A stretch of 64,000 bases of DNA, taken from contig NC_013223.1 in assembly GCF_000024325.1 (NCBI RefSeq), forward strand, positions 1,980,001-2,044,000, in the 5' to 3' direction. Origin of the DNA: Desulfohalobium retbaense DSM 5692. GTDB lineage: Bacteria; Desulfobacterota; Desulfovibrionia; Desulfovibrionales; Desulfohalobiaceae. This document shows positions 56,177 through 64,000 of this stretch, one piece after another. The notes under the pieces are model-generated. The model was given only the letters and a program-made list of their open reading frames with translations, ran no database searches and had not been told where the DNA came from. Position numbers and translations under genes: made by a program. Position 1 is the first letter of the stretch, and the number at the start of each line of letters is the position of its first letter.

Positions 56177-56408
56177 TGCCCCCCACGCACAGCGCACGCA
56201 GATAGAAGCGGAAATGCAGCGGCTGCAACAGGATGCCCGTGCCTGTGCAGAAAAAATCCAGAACTTTATGCTCCAGGAAGATCCCGCCCAGGGAATCTTT
56301 TATGCCCAGGAAATCCACGGATTGCGTCAGGAAAAACTCCGGCTGGAAGTCGAAGCGGACCTGCTGCAAAAACGACTGAACAGAATGGCGCACGAAGAGG
56401 CCCCCTAA
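56142..56408 (+). CDS. Small coiled-coil protein, unknown function
   Basis: An 88-residue, almost wholly helical and charged protein (RTQIEAEMQRLQQDARACAEKI, seen as a heptad pattern from residue ~19 to 84, ending KRLNRMAHEE). I do not recognise a family. ATG 56142 has GGAGGCAACAGAC upstream and lies within the end of the AroA-like gene. The PAS/HisKA gene begins four bases after its stop, so the three are a tight operon. Confidence 0.68.
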   Translation: MVNGDAGASSNSAPHAQRTQIEAEMQRLQQDARACAEKIQNFMLQEDPAQGIFYAQEIHGLRQEKLRLEVEADLLQKRLNRMAHEEAP

Positions 56409-56412
56409 GCGC

Positions 56413-57858
56413 ATGGCCACTGCACGCGCCCTGCTCATTGGCCCTGAGGATCGTCTCGCGAAGACCATTGCCCACCTCCCCCTGCCCGCCAAACCGCAGA
56501 CGGAGAAGCAATGCATGATCGTCGGAGCCCTCTGTCCGGTCGTTTCCTCGGCAACAGCCGGCACCTGGCCTGTTCCGGCTTTCACTGCTTGCCACGAGGC
56601 CCTCGCCGCAACCAGTCCGGATTTGTGTCTTTTTCTTGTCCCACCGACGGACCTTCCAGAAGGGTTCGGGCAGGACATCCCCCCTGCGGTGGAACAGTTG
56701 GGGCCGCTGGCGAGCCGGTGTCTGCTGGAGAGCCTCATTGAGACAGCCCGTCTCGAAAAACGGGACCACCATTGGCAGCATTTCACCCAGAATCTTATCG
56801 ACGCCGTGCCCAGCGCGATGGTTGTCTTTGACAGCCACGGCCACGCCGCCTACTGGAATGCCGCCGGTGAACAGCTCACAGGGCAAAAAAAACAGGAGAT
56901 GGAGGGCAAAACCAGCCTCGGCCGAACGCTTTATGACCGCGAACGCCCCTTGCTGGGACAACTCATCCTGCATACGACCGATCCTCACGAACTGCGACCC
57001 TATTACCCGGAGGGCATTGAAATCCTGCCCATGGCTGAGGGTGTCCGCATACGAGGCTATTTCAGCACGTTGAAAAAAGATCTCCAGGGATACTACGAAA
57101 TCGCCGCCCGCCAGATCCGCTCCGGGGATCGCCTGTTGGGCGCGGTTGAACTGATCCACGACCTCAATTCCCTGCACGAACTCCAAAACGCCATCGGCCA
57201 ACAGGAGCAACAGCTCCAGTCCCTGATCGCCAATGTCCCCCTGCCCCTCGTCCAGACCGACGCCGAGGGCACCATCCAGGTCAGCAACCGGTCGGCCGCC
57301 CACCTTTTTGACCTGGAATCCCTCGGAGCCTCCGAGCAGATCCGGGGACAGAACCTTTTCGAGCTGTTGCCGGAACTGGCGTCCCAACTCCCGTCGGCCG
57401 AGGACCAACGCCCACTGTTTCCCTCCCGTAGCGAAGAAGGCTCCGGGACCGTGACCTATTTTCGGGACAAGCAGGAATGGGAGATCTCCTACTTCGTGCT
57501 CAAGGAACAAGGCGAGGTTTCGGAAATCATCTGGACCTGGCGCAACGTGACCAGCCAGGAAGAAGAAAACCGGCTCCACGCCGCTTTGGCCGTGGCCGGA
57601 GCGATCAGCCACGAGCTGGCGCAGCCGCTGACAGCGATCATCAACTCCGCCCAACTTTTGGAGTCGGCCAGCGAAGCCCACAACGAGCGTGCCCAGCGCC
57701 ACGCCGCTATCATCCACCGCGAAAGCGAACGGGTTTTTGACCTCTACCACAAACTCCAGAATATCAACCGCTACAAACTCAAAGAATACCTGGACACCCA
57801 CATCTTTGACCTCGACGGTTCTGTCCAGCCACTGACAATACCAGCACACGAGGAGTAA
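56413..57858 (+). CDS. PAS/HisKA signalling protein lacking a kinase ATPase domain
   Basis: A 481-residue cytoplasmic sensor-like protein. It has an N-terminal unassigned part (1-115), a PAS-like domain (about 122-250: LIDAVPSAMVVFDSHGHAAYWN), a coiled coil, a second PAS (about 264-380) and a HisKA dimerisation helix pair (about 391-450) with SHELAQPL, phospho-acceptor H400. A normal histidine kinase continues with a ~120-residue HATPase domain (N, G1, G2 boxes); here only about 30 residues follow. It cannot autophosphorylate alone and may be a partner for another kinase or a remnant. Aconitase begins six bases later. Confidence 0.8.
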   Translation: MATARALLIGPEDRLAKTIAHLPLPAKPQTEKQCMIVGALCPVVSSATAGTWPVPAFTACHEALAATSPDLCLFLVPPTDLPEGFGQDIPPAVEQLGPLASRCLLESLIETARLEKRDHHWQHFTQNLIDAVPSAMVVFDSHGHAAYWNAAGEQLTGQKKQEMEGKTSLGRTLYDRERPLLGQLILHTTDPHELRPYYPEGIEILPMAEGVRIRGYFSTLKKDLQGYYEIAARQIRSGDRLLGAVELIHDLNSLHELQNAIGQQEQQLQSLIANVPLPLVQTDAEGTIQVSNRSAAHLFDLESLGASEQIRGQNLFELLPELASQLPSAEDQRPLFPSRSEEGSGTVTYFRDKQEWEISYFVLKEQGEVSEIIWTWRNVTSQEEENRLHAALAVAGAISHELAQPLTAIINSAQLLESASEAHNERAQRHAAIIHRESERVFDLYHKLQNINRYKLKEYLDTHIFDLDGSVQPLTIPAHEE

Positions 57859-57863
57859 CGCTC

Positions 57864-59789
57864 ATGGGCCAGACGCTCAGTCACAAGATCATCAAGAACC
57901 ACCTCCTTAGCGGGACACCTGCCCCCGGTGAATCCATCGGCCTGCGCATGGACCAGACCCTGACCCAGGACGCCACTGGCACCATGGCTTGCTTGCAATG
58001 GGAAGCCATCGGCCTGGAGACGGTCCAGACCGAACTCTCGGTCAATTACGTCGACCACAATACAATCCAGATGGGGTTTCGCAACCCGGACGATCACCGG
58101 TATCTCAAAAGCGTTGCCGAGCGCTACGGCATGATTTTCTCGCCGGCTGGCACCGGTATTTGCCACCAACTGCACCTGGAGAATTTCGCCCGTCCCGGCA
58201 AGACCCTGATCGGGTCGGACAGCCACACCCCGACCGCCGGTGGCGTCGGAAGCCTAGCCATCGGCGCCGGTGGACTCTCCGTGGCCCTGGCGATGGCTGG
58301 CGAACCTTATACCTTGCCCATGCCGCGGATCATCGGGATACATCTGGACAACGCCTTGACTGGTTGGGCCTCAGCCAAGGATGTTATCCTCGCCCTTTTG
58401 GGGCAGCTGAGCGTGAAGGGCGGCGTCGGGGCGATCATGGAGTATACCGGACCCGGCGTGGCCAGCCTGACCGTGCCCGAACGGGCGACCATTACCAATA
58501 TGGGCGCCGAACTCGGGGCGACGACCTCCCTGTTTCCCAGTGACGAACAGACACGGCGCTTTTTGCGGGCCATGCACCGCGAAGCCGATTTCGAACCTTT
58601 GCAGGCCGACGAAGACGCTGTCTATGATGAGCTGATCACCCTGGATCTGGCCCGGATCGAGCCCATGGCCGCCTGCCCCCACATGCCGGACAAAGTGGTT
58701 CCTGTGGCCGAACTCGACGGCTTGGCCGTCAACCAGGTGGCCATCGGTTCCTGCACCAATTCCTCCTACAGTGATCTCAAAGCGGCCGCGCTGCTCCTCC
58801 AGGGGCGTCAACGCCATGAGGACACGGACCTGCTCATCGCCCCCGGCTCCAAACAGGTCCTGAAAATGTTGACCCGCGAAGGGTTGCTCGATGCCTTTCT
58901 CGATAGCGGCGGCCGCCTGTTGGAATGCGCCTGCGGTCCCTGCATCGGCATGGGCGGGTCGCCCTCAAGCGGCGGCGTAAGCGTGCGGACCTTCAACCGC
59001 AATTTTGAAGGGCGCAGCGGCACCCAGGACGGCCAGATCTATCTGACCAGCCCACTTGTCGCCGCCCAGGCGGCTTTGGACGGACGGTTCACCGACCCCG
59101 CCACCTGGGGACCGGCTCCGACAAAACCGGAACTGCCGGCGGACGTCCCGGATATCAAGAATCTTTTCCTCTATCCCCCACAGGATCGCAGCAAAGTCGA
59201 GGTCCAGCGCGGGCCGAACATCGTGCCCCTGCCGCCGTTCGAGCCTCTGCCTGAGACCCTCGCCGTGCCGGTGGTCCTCAAGGTCGGCGACAACATCACC
59301 ACCGACCATATCCTGCCGGGTGGCCCGCAAGTGACCGCCCTGCGCTCGAACATCCCAGCCATCAGCGAGTATATTTACAGCCGTGTCGATCCCGAGTTCG
59401 TGACCCGGGCCAAAGACGCCGGCCAGGGGATCATTGTCGGAGGCGAAAATTACGGGCAAGGATCCAGCCGGGAGCACGCCGCCCTGGCGCCGCGCTACCT
59501 CGGTATCCGTGCCGTGGTGGCCAAATCCTTTGCCCGGATCCACCGGGCCAATCTGGTCAACTTCGGCATTGTTCCGCTGACCTTCACCAATCCGGCGGAT
59601 TATGACGCACTGGAGCAAGGAACACGGCTCACCATCCCGGCCGCGACGCTTCGCGCCGGGGGAACCATCTCCCTGAGCAGTGCTGAAGGGGTGAGTATCG
59701 ACGTCAGCAACGATTTGACGGAGGAAGAACTTGCCGTTATCCGTGCAGGCGGTAAGCTCAACGCCGTCAGGCACACGATTGAGGACTAA
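57864..59789 (+). CDS. acn: Aconitate hydratase
   Basis: Iron-sulfur enzyme interconverting citrate and isocitrate. The 641 residues show the cluster cysteines in GSCTNSSYSDL and ACGPCIGMG (C-x2-C), SDSHTPTAGGVGSLAIGAGG in domain 1, and the swivelling domain-4 signature GGENYGQGSSREHAAL near residue 530. It is shorter than AcnA/AcnB (~890), and belongs to the ~640-residue group found in delta-proteobacteria and other anaerobes. In sulfate reducers it probably serves glutamate synthesis through a partial TCA route. Start ATG 57864 follows GAGGAGTAACGCTC. Confidence 0.95.
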   Translation: MGQTLSHKIIKNHLLSGTPAPGESIGLRMDQTLTQDATGTMACLQWEAIGLETVQTELSVNYVDHNTIQMGFRNPDDHRYLKSVAERYGMIFSPAGTGICHQLHLENFARPGKTLIGSDSHTPTAGGVGSLAIGAGGLSVALAMAGEPYTLPMPRIIGIHLDNALTGWASAKDVILALLGQLSVKGGVGAIMEYTGPGVASLTVPERATITNMGAELGATTSLFPSDEQTRRFLRAMHREADFEPLQADEDAVYDELITLDLARIEPMAACPHMPDKVVPVAELDGLAVNQVAIGSCTNSSYSDLKAAALLLQGRQRHEDTDLLIAPGSKQVLKMLTREGLLDAFLDSGGRLLECACGPCIGMGGSPSSGGVSVRTFNRNFEGRSGTQDGQIYLTSPLVAAQAALDGRFTDPATWGPAPTKPELPADVPDIKNLFLYPPQDRSKVEVQRGPNIVPLPPFEPLPETLAVPVVLKVGDNITTDHILPGGPQVTALRSNIPAISEYIYSRVDPEFVTRAKDAGQGIIVGGENYGQGSSREHAALAPRYLGIRAVVAKSFARIHRANLVNFGIVPLTFTNPADYDALEQGTRLTIPAATLRAGGTISLSSAEGVSIDVSNDLTEEELAVIRAGGKLNAVRHTIED

Positions 59790-59937
59790 CTGACTGTTGA
59801 AGAAATCCCTATAACGCAGGTCGTTCAAAAATCCCAAGGACCAGGCGACACCACGTTCAAGGTCAAAGCGTACCTATTCGTACGTACAAGTTTGAACGTA
59901 TTGCAGCTGTCTGCCATTGGGAATTTTCATCGGCCTG
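59789..59937 (+). repeat. Intergenic ~150-bp repeat, copy F
   Basis: Starts at the aconitase stop: CTGACTGTTGAAGAAATCCC, GCAGGTCGTTCAAAAATCCC, GGCGACACCACGTTCAAGGT, CTATTCGTACG, AAGTTTGAACG, GCAGCTGTCTGCCATTGGGA, then TTTTCATCGGCCTG. Well preserved overall. Confidence 0.88.
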
Positions 59938-60060
59938 CGAAGCCTGTATCCCTGGTACTGCTCGCTGGAGCTCATGATGGGACACAGGTCATAGAACTTT
60001 GAGGCTGGGGCCGGCACCGCGGTCCGCAACGCAAGACGATACCAGGCCAAGGACACAACC

Positions 60061-61941
60061 ATGCTTGATGCCATGCGCAAAAACGCCCAGTCATGGGCCA
60101 TTAAATTTCTGTTTGCCCTGATCATTCTTGTCTTCGTCTTCTGGGGCGTCGGCAACCTGGGCAATGACCAGGCCACAGTGGTCGCTGAAGTCCAGGGAGA
60201 AGCCATTCTCATCCGCGATTTTCAGCAGGCCTACCAACGCACGGTGGAAAACCTGCGACGCAAACAGCCCGACATCTCCAGAGAGGACTTTGAGCAGATG
60301 CAGCTCAAACGCCAGGTCCTCAACGATTTGATCACCAGCCAGCTCCTGTTCCGGGAAGCCAAAAAACTCGGACTGGCGGTCACCGCCCCCGAGGTCCGGC
60401 AATACGTGCAGCAGATGCCGGTATTCCAAAATGCCGACAAGCAGTTCGATCCGTCGCGCTATGAGCAGCTCCTGCGCGCCAATCAGCTCACCCCGGCCCA
60501 ATTCGAAGCCGACCTGACCCGCAGTCTGCTGACCAACAAGATCCAGCGGGCGGTCAAACTGCCGGCTTCGGTCAGTGAAGCGCAGGCCAAGGATCTGTTC
60601 GCCTTCAGCCAGGAAAAGGCCCGCATGGAATACGCCCTGTTCGCTTGGCAAGACCAGCCTGGACTCGCTCCGAATGAAGAGGCGGTCAAACACTACTACC
60701 AGGAAAACCAAAAGCAGTTCCAGCGCCCGGCTCGCATGGAGATGGACTACCTCCTGCTGACCCCGGAAGGATTGGCCGCGGCCCAGCCCGTGAGCGACGA
60801 AGAGATCAAGGCCTACTATGAGGCCAATCCCGGAGAATTCGAACGCCAGGAAGAACTCAAGGCCCGGCATATCCTGATCGAAGTCCCTGAGGGCGCCGAT
60901 GACCAGCAGGTGACCGAGGCCCGAGAGCAGGCCCAGGCCTTGGTTGAGCGCCTTCGCGACGGCGCCGACTTAGCCGAACTGGCCCGGGAATATTCCGACG
61001 GTCCCAGCAGTGCCCAGGGCGGAGATCTAGGGTGGTTTGCCCGTGGTGAGATGGTCGAGGCTTTCGAAGCGGCCGCCTTTGCCCTGGACACCGGCGAAAT
61101 CAGCGATCCTGTCCGGACCTCCTTCGGCTTCCACGTCATCACCGTTGAAGACCGCAAACCTTCCGGTACCCAACCCTTTGAGGAGGTGCAGGACGAAATC
61201 CGCCAGGAAATCGGCGCTGACAAGGCCGCTCAAAAAATGTCCGACCTGCTTGATGAAGCCCTGGATCTTATCCTCTCGGGAAAGAGCCTGAAGGATACTG
61301 CCGCAACACTGGAGATCCCCCTGCGCCACAGTGGCCCCTTCACCCAGGCGCAAGGCCCTGAAGGCATCGAACTGGACAAAGAACAGCGCGAAACGCTGTT
61401 CACGCTGACTCCCGGCGAGGTCACCGATACACCGCTGTTGCTCGACAACGGGTACCTGATCGCTAAGCAGACCGACTTCTCACCGGCTCAACCACGGGAA
61501 CTCAAGGCGGTCCGCGACCAGATCGAAACGACGCTGAAACGGGAACAAGGCCTGGAAAAGGCCAAGGCGGCGGCTGAAAATGTTCTCGCCCGACTCGAAG
61601 CCCCTGACCAGGACCTGGAGCGGGAAACATCCACCAGTGAACCGTTCGGCCGTCGCGGCTTTATTCCCGGCCTGGGGATGAACCCGCAATTGGTCGAGAG
61701 CGTATTCAACGCTGAGCAGGGCCAATGGCTGGAGAAGCCGTACAAGGTCCAGCAAGGCTATGTCCTCGCCCGGCTTGCCGAACGCGTAGCCCCGGATATG
61801 AGTAAATGGGAAGAGCAGCAAAGCCTTTGGGTTGGCCAACTCCAACAATCCCGCAAGCAGGCCCTGTTTCAAGCCTACCTGACCCAGTTGCGGGAAAAGG
61901 CTGAAGTCAAAATTGTCAATCCCGGGGTGCTCGAATACTGA
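60061..61941 (+). CDS. ppiD: Peptidyl-prolyl isomerase PpiD (SurA-like periplasmic foldase)
   Basis: Inner-membrane-anchored chaperone and parvulin-type isomerase facing the periplasm, near the Sec translocon. The 626 residues have a short cytoplasmic start, one membrane helix (about 13-33, [19 protein letters not shown]), a SurA_N-type chaperone region (about 35-270), a parvulin domain (about 275-370: [38 protein letters not shown]) and a second, parvulin-like C-terminal part. ATG 60061 follows CCAAGGACACAACC. A bidirectional terminator closes the gene. Confidence 0.94.
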   Translation: MLDAMRKNAQSWAIKFLFALIILVFVFWGVGNLGNDQATVVAEVQGEAILIRDFQQAYQRTVENLRRKQPDISREDFEQMQLKRQVLNDLITSQLLFREAKKLGLAVTAPEVRQYVQQMPVFQNADKQFDPSRYEQLLRANQLTPAQFEADLTRSLLTNKIQRAVKLPASVSEAQAKDLFAFSQEKARMEYALFAWQDQPGLAPNEEAVKHYYQENQKQFQRPARMEMDYLLLTPEGLAAAQPVSDEEIKAYYEANPGEFERQEELKARHILIEVPEGADDQQVTEAREQAQALVERLRDGADLAELAREYSDGPSSAQGGDLGWFARGEMVEAFEAAAFALDTGEISDPVRTSFGFHVITVEDRKPSGTQPFEEVQDEIRQEIGADKAAQKMSDLLDEALDLILSGKSLKDTAATLEIPLRHSGPFTQAQGPEGIELDKEQRETLFTLTPGEVTDTPLLLDNGYLIAKQTDFSPAQPRELKAVRDQIETTLKREQGLEKAKAAAENVLARLEAPDQDLERETSTSEPFGRRGFIPGLGMNPQLVESVFNAEQGQWLEKPYKVQQGYVLARLAERVAPDMSKWEEQQSLWVGQLQQSRKQALFQAYLTQLREKAEVKIVNPGVLEY

Positions 61942-61978
61942 TCCAAAGCACTGCCTCGACACTCCTCTTTCGACAGAC

Positions 61979-62016
61979 AAAGGCCCCGTTTCCGGTCCGG
62001 AAAACGGGGCCTTTGT
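61979..62016. terminator. Bidirectional terminator between ppiD and dinB
   Basis: AAAGGCCCCGTTTCCG and CGGAAAACGGGGCCTTT pair around a short loop, with Ts after the hairpin on the plus strand and on the minus strand. It sits between convergent genes. Confidence 0.88.
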
Positions 62017-62071
62017 TTGAAGAGAACTGTTCGTGGCTTCGAAATTTTCAGAACCGGTTCGCTAACCAGCA

Positions 62072-63265
62072 CTATTCCTCTTTCGGGTCACTCTGTCCCT
62101 TGCCCTCCTGCGCCCGGAGGATCTCAGCGCGGCGGACGCTGGTCCCGCCGAACCGCTCCCGCACAGCATCCATAGCCGCGTCCAGACTGTTCCGGCGGGC
62201 CGAATCGGCTTCGAAAAAAGACAATTGGCGCCGCCCCGATCCCATTGGCGCCAAATTCCCCGCACTCAGACCGACCAGTCGTACCGGGCGCTGGAGTTGC
62301 TGTTGCCGCAAAAGAGTCACCCCGGCGCTGTACAGATCCTGAGTCGATTGGGTGGGAGGGGAAAGCTTGCGGCAACGGGTGAAGGTCGTGAAATCGTCGT
62401 AACGGATCTTGAGGGTTACGGTCCCGGCTTCCATGACCTCGCGCCGCAATTCCCGCCCAATACGCTCGGCCTCATGCAACAGCCACGAGATCAAAATCGC
62501 CTCGTCCTCTGTATCCTGAGGCAGAGTGTGCTCGGCGCCGCAGGACTTGGGGGCGTGATACGGCTGGACCTCGGAATCGTCGATCCCATGGGCCCGGGCC
62601 CAGAGCTGTTTGCCCCCTTCTCCAAGACGGTCCGTCCAAAACGCCTCACTGAAACGGCGCACCGCCCCGACAGATTCCACACCGAGGCGCTCGAGCAGGG
62701 CGCTGGTTCGCGGCCCAACTCCCGGCAATTTGCGCACCGGCAGCTTGTCCAGAAAGGTCTGCAGCTGCTCCGCCCGGATCCAGGTCAATCCACCGGGTTT
62801 GTCCCAGTCCGAAGCGATCTTGGCCACAAATTTGTTGGGAGCAATGCCAATAGAGGCCGACAATCCGGTTCGCACCCGGATAGCCTGTTGCAAAGCCCGC
62901 CCCACCTCTCCCGGGGGGCCCAGCAACCGCTCGGTGCCGGTGATATCCAGATAGGCTTCATCGATGGAGGCCTGCTCCACGCATGGAGAGAACCCGTCCA
63001 GCACGGTCATGACCTGGCGGGAGAGTTCTTTGTAGCGTTTGTGGCGCCCGTGGCAAAAGTTCCCATTGGGACACAGTTTGCGGGCCTGGGAAATGGGCAT
63101 CGCTGAACGTACGCCAAACCGCCTGGCTTCGTAGGAGGCTGCGCTGACCACACCGCGCTCGCCGCCGCCGACGATGACCGGCCTCCCCTGGAGTTCCGGA
63201 TAGTCCTGTTGTTCGATGGATGCGAAAAAGGCGTCCATATCTACATGGAGGATCCAGCGTTGCAT
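62072..63265 (-). CDS. dinB: DNA polymerase IV (Y-family translesion polymerase)
   Basis: Error-prone polymerase for damaged templates. The 397 residues show [13 protein letters not shown] at the start (metal-binding Asp), [18 protein letters not shown], the catalytic [11 protein letters not shown] (about 103-113), helix-hairpin-helix [18 protein letters not shown], and a little-finger domain. ATG 63265 has GAGGCCGTGG upstream; a long in-frame extension of 56 codons is non-homologous. No beta-clamp motif was assigned. It is divergent from the UPF0173 gene. Confidence 0.94.
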   Translation of the reverse strand: MQRWILHVDMDAFFASIEQQDYPELQGRPVIVGGGERGVVSAASYEARRFGVRSAMPISQARKLCPNGNFCHGRHKRYKELSRQVMTVLDGFSPCVEQASIDEAYLDITGTERLLGPPGEVGRALQQAIRVRTGLSASIGIAPNKFVAKIASDWDKPGGLTWIRAEQLQTFLDKLPVRKLPGVGPRTSALLERLGVESVGAVRRFSEAFWTDRLGEGGKQLWARAHGIDDSEVQPYHAPKSCGAEHTLPQDTEDEAILISWLLHEAERIGRELRREVMEAGTVTLKIRYDDFTTFTRCRKLSPPTQSTQDLYSAGVTLLRQQQLQRPVRLVGLSAGNLAPMGSGRRQLSFFEADSARRNSLDAAMDAVRERFGGTSVRRAEILRAQEGKGQSDPKEE

Positions 63266-63435
63266 CCACGGCCTCATTGGGTTGGGTAATGAAAAAGAAG
63301 GAACCGCTTGACCACATCCCCTCGCCTGCCCCACAACAGGACCATCGGTGGGGCGAGAAAGCCCACCCGGCGCCTGAGGTCGGATTGACCGGCCAACCGC
63401 CCGCCGCCAGAAAACCACCCCGACAGGAGGCATCT

Positions 63436-64000
63436 ATGGCTCAGAATACCTTGACATGGCACGGCCATGCGAATTTTCAGATCACGACCCCCAACCTGGA
63501 TATTCTCATTGATCCCTGGTTCGAGGGCAATCCCGCGGCAATTACCGAATCCGGCGAGGTCGGCAAGGTCGATCTGGTCTGTGTCACCCACGACCACCAG
63601 GACCACATCGGGCAAGCCGTGGATATCTGCCGTTCCAGCGGGGCCCAGTTTCTGGGCATTGTGGAGACGGCTGGAAAAGTCGTGTCCGACGGCCTCCCCG
63701 CGGCCCAGATCGTCAACGGCATCGGTATTAATATCGGGGGCACGGTCCGCGTTCAGGATGTCGATATCACGATGGTCCAGGCCTTTCATTCTTCGGCCAG
63801 CGGAACGCCGGTCGGATTCATCTTCCGGCTTGAGGACGGTTTCACCATCTATCACGCTGGTGACACAGGCATTTTTTCCAGCATGGAACTCTTCGGCCAG
63901 CTCTATGACATCGATCTCGCCATTTTGCCCATCGGCGGCATCTTCACCATGGATCCGCGCCACGCCGCCCTGGCCTGCAAACTTCTGCAATGCAAACGGG
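63436..64000 (+). CDS. UPF0173 metal-dependent hydrolase, N-terminal part (cut by window edge)
   Basis: Metallo-beta-lactamase-fold protein of the UPF0173/YtkL family. The visible 188 residues include [11 protein letters not shown] at the start, ILIDPWF, the metal motif [10 protein letters not shown] (HxHxDH, about 51-60) and [12 protein letters not shown] (about 134-145). The substrate is unknown. ATG 63436 follows ACAGGAGGCATCT. The gene continues past the window end; about 40 residues are expected to be missing. Confidence 0.9.
   Translation, partial: MAQNTLTWHGHANFQITTPNLDILIDPWFEGNPAAITESGEVGKVDLVCVTHDHQDHIGQAVDICRSSGAQFLGIVETAGKVVSDGLPAAQIVNGIGINIGGTVRVQDVDITMVQAFHSSASGTPVGFIFRLEDGFTIYHAGDTGIFSSMELFGQLYDIDLAILPIGGIFTMDPRHAALACKLLQCKR

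Noticed and set aside
56266-57849. 527-codon minus-strand open frame opposite the PAS/HisKA gene
   Set aside because: The plus strand encodes PAS and HisKA motifs with ribosome site and operon spacing; the minus frame shows no family.

Overview
The window looks like a chromosomal segment of a sulfate-reducing bacterium of the Desulfovibrionales (former Deltaproteobacteria). The evidence is a dsrC gene with the two C-terminal cysteines typical of the dissimilatory sulfite-reductase partner, a selenocysteine tRNA, a PpiD/DksA/FtsH Gram-negative gene set, flavin-dependent thymidylate synthase and moderately GC-rich sequence. The family, perhaps Desulfohalobiaceae, is only a guess. Most of the window is housekeeping genes in compact operons. 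No prophage, integrative element, CRISPR array or transposase gene was seen.

Layout. 1-11.1 kb, minus strand: ftsH-folP-cdaA-cdaR-glmM, then galU, a LolA-like protein, priA and asnS (cut by the window edge). This couples c-di-AMP synthesis to cell-wall precursor supply. 11.2-16.8 kb: tRNA-Sec (plus), then on the minus strand ybeZ-ybeY and argF-argG-argH. 17-20.2 kb, minus: moaA, an RqcH/NFACT protein and a DksA-family regulator. 20.5-24.5 kb, plus: a tRNA Gly-Cys-Gly cluster, a methyltransferase overlapping a YcaO-TPR gene, dsrC and a MoaE-like gene. 24.5-27.2 kb: two divergent glycosyltransferases and a UPF0280 gene. 27.2-27.8 kb: an intergenic repeat interrupted by a small palindromic mobile element. 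27.8-32.2 kb, minus: thyX, ruvCAB, yebC, rlmE. 32.3-34.8 kb: tRNA-Ala and a divergent transketolase. 35-42.8 kb, plus: TraB protein, DEAD-box helicase, RRM protein, small unknown protein, RlmD-like methyltransferase, acyl-CoA ligase and a Pmp3-like peptide. 43.4-51.5 kb, minus: ispG, proS, xseA-xseB-ispA-dxs (isoprenoid precursors). 51.5-54 kb, minus: APS-reductase-like protein, and an NSS symporter with a 33-residue MetS-type small subunit. 54.6-62 kb, plus: AroA-like fusion, coiled-coil peptide, PAS/HisKA protein without an ATPase domain, aconitase, PpiD. 62-64 kb: dinB (minus) and a partial UPF0173 hydrolase (plus).

The least ordinary content is non-coding. A family of about 150-bp imperfectly palindromic repeats occurs in at least six intergenic spaces. 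One copy is split by a 306-bp palindromic element with an exact 8-bp target duplication, which resembles an ISL3-type MITE. Two separate tandem arrays of 175-187-bp units share a common core. The most interesting gene neighbourhood is methyltransferase-YcaO/TPR-dsrC.
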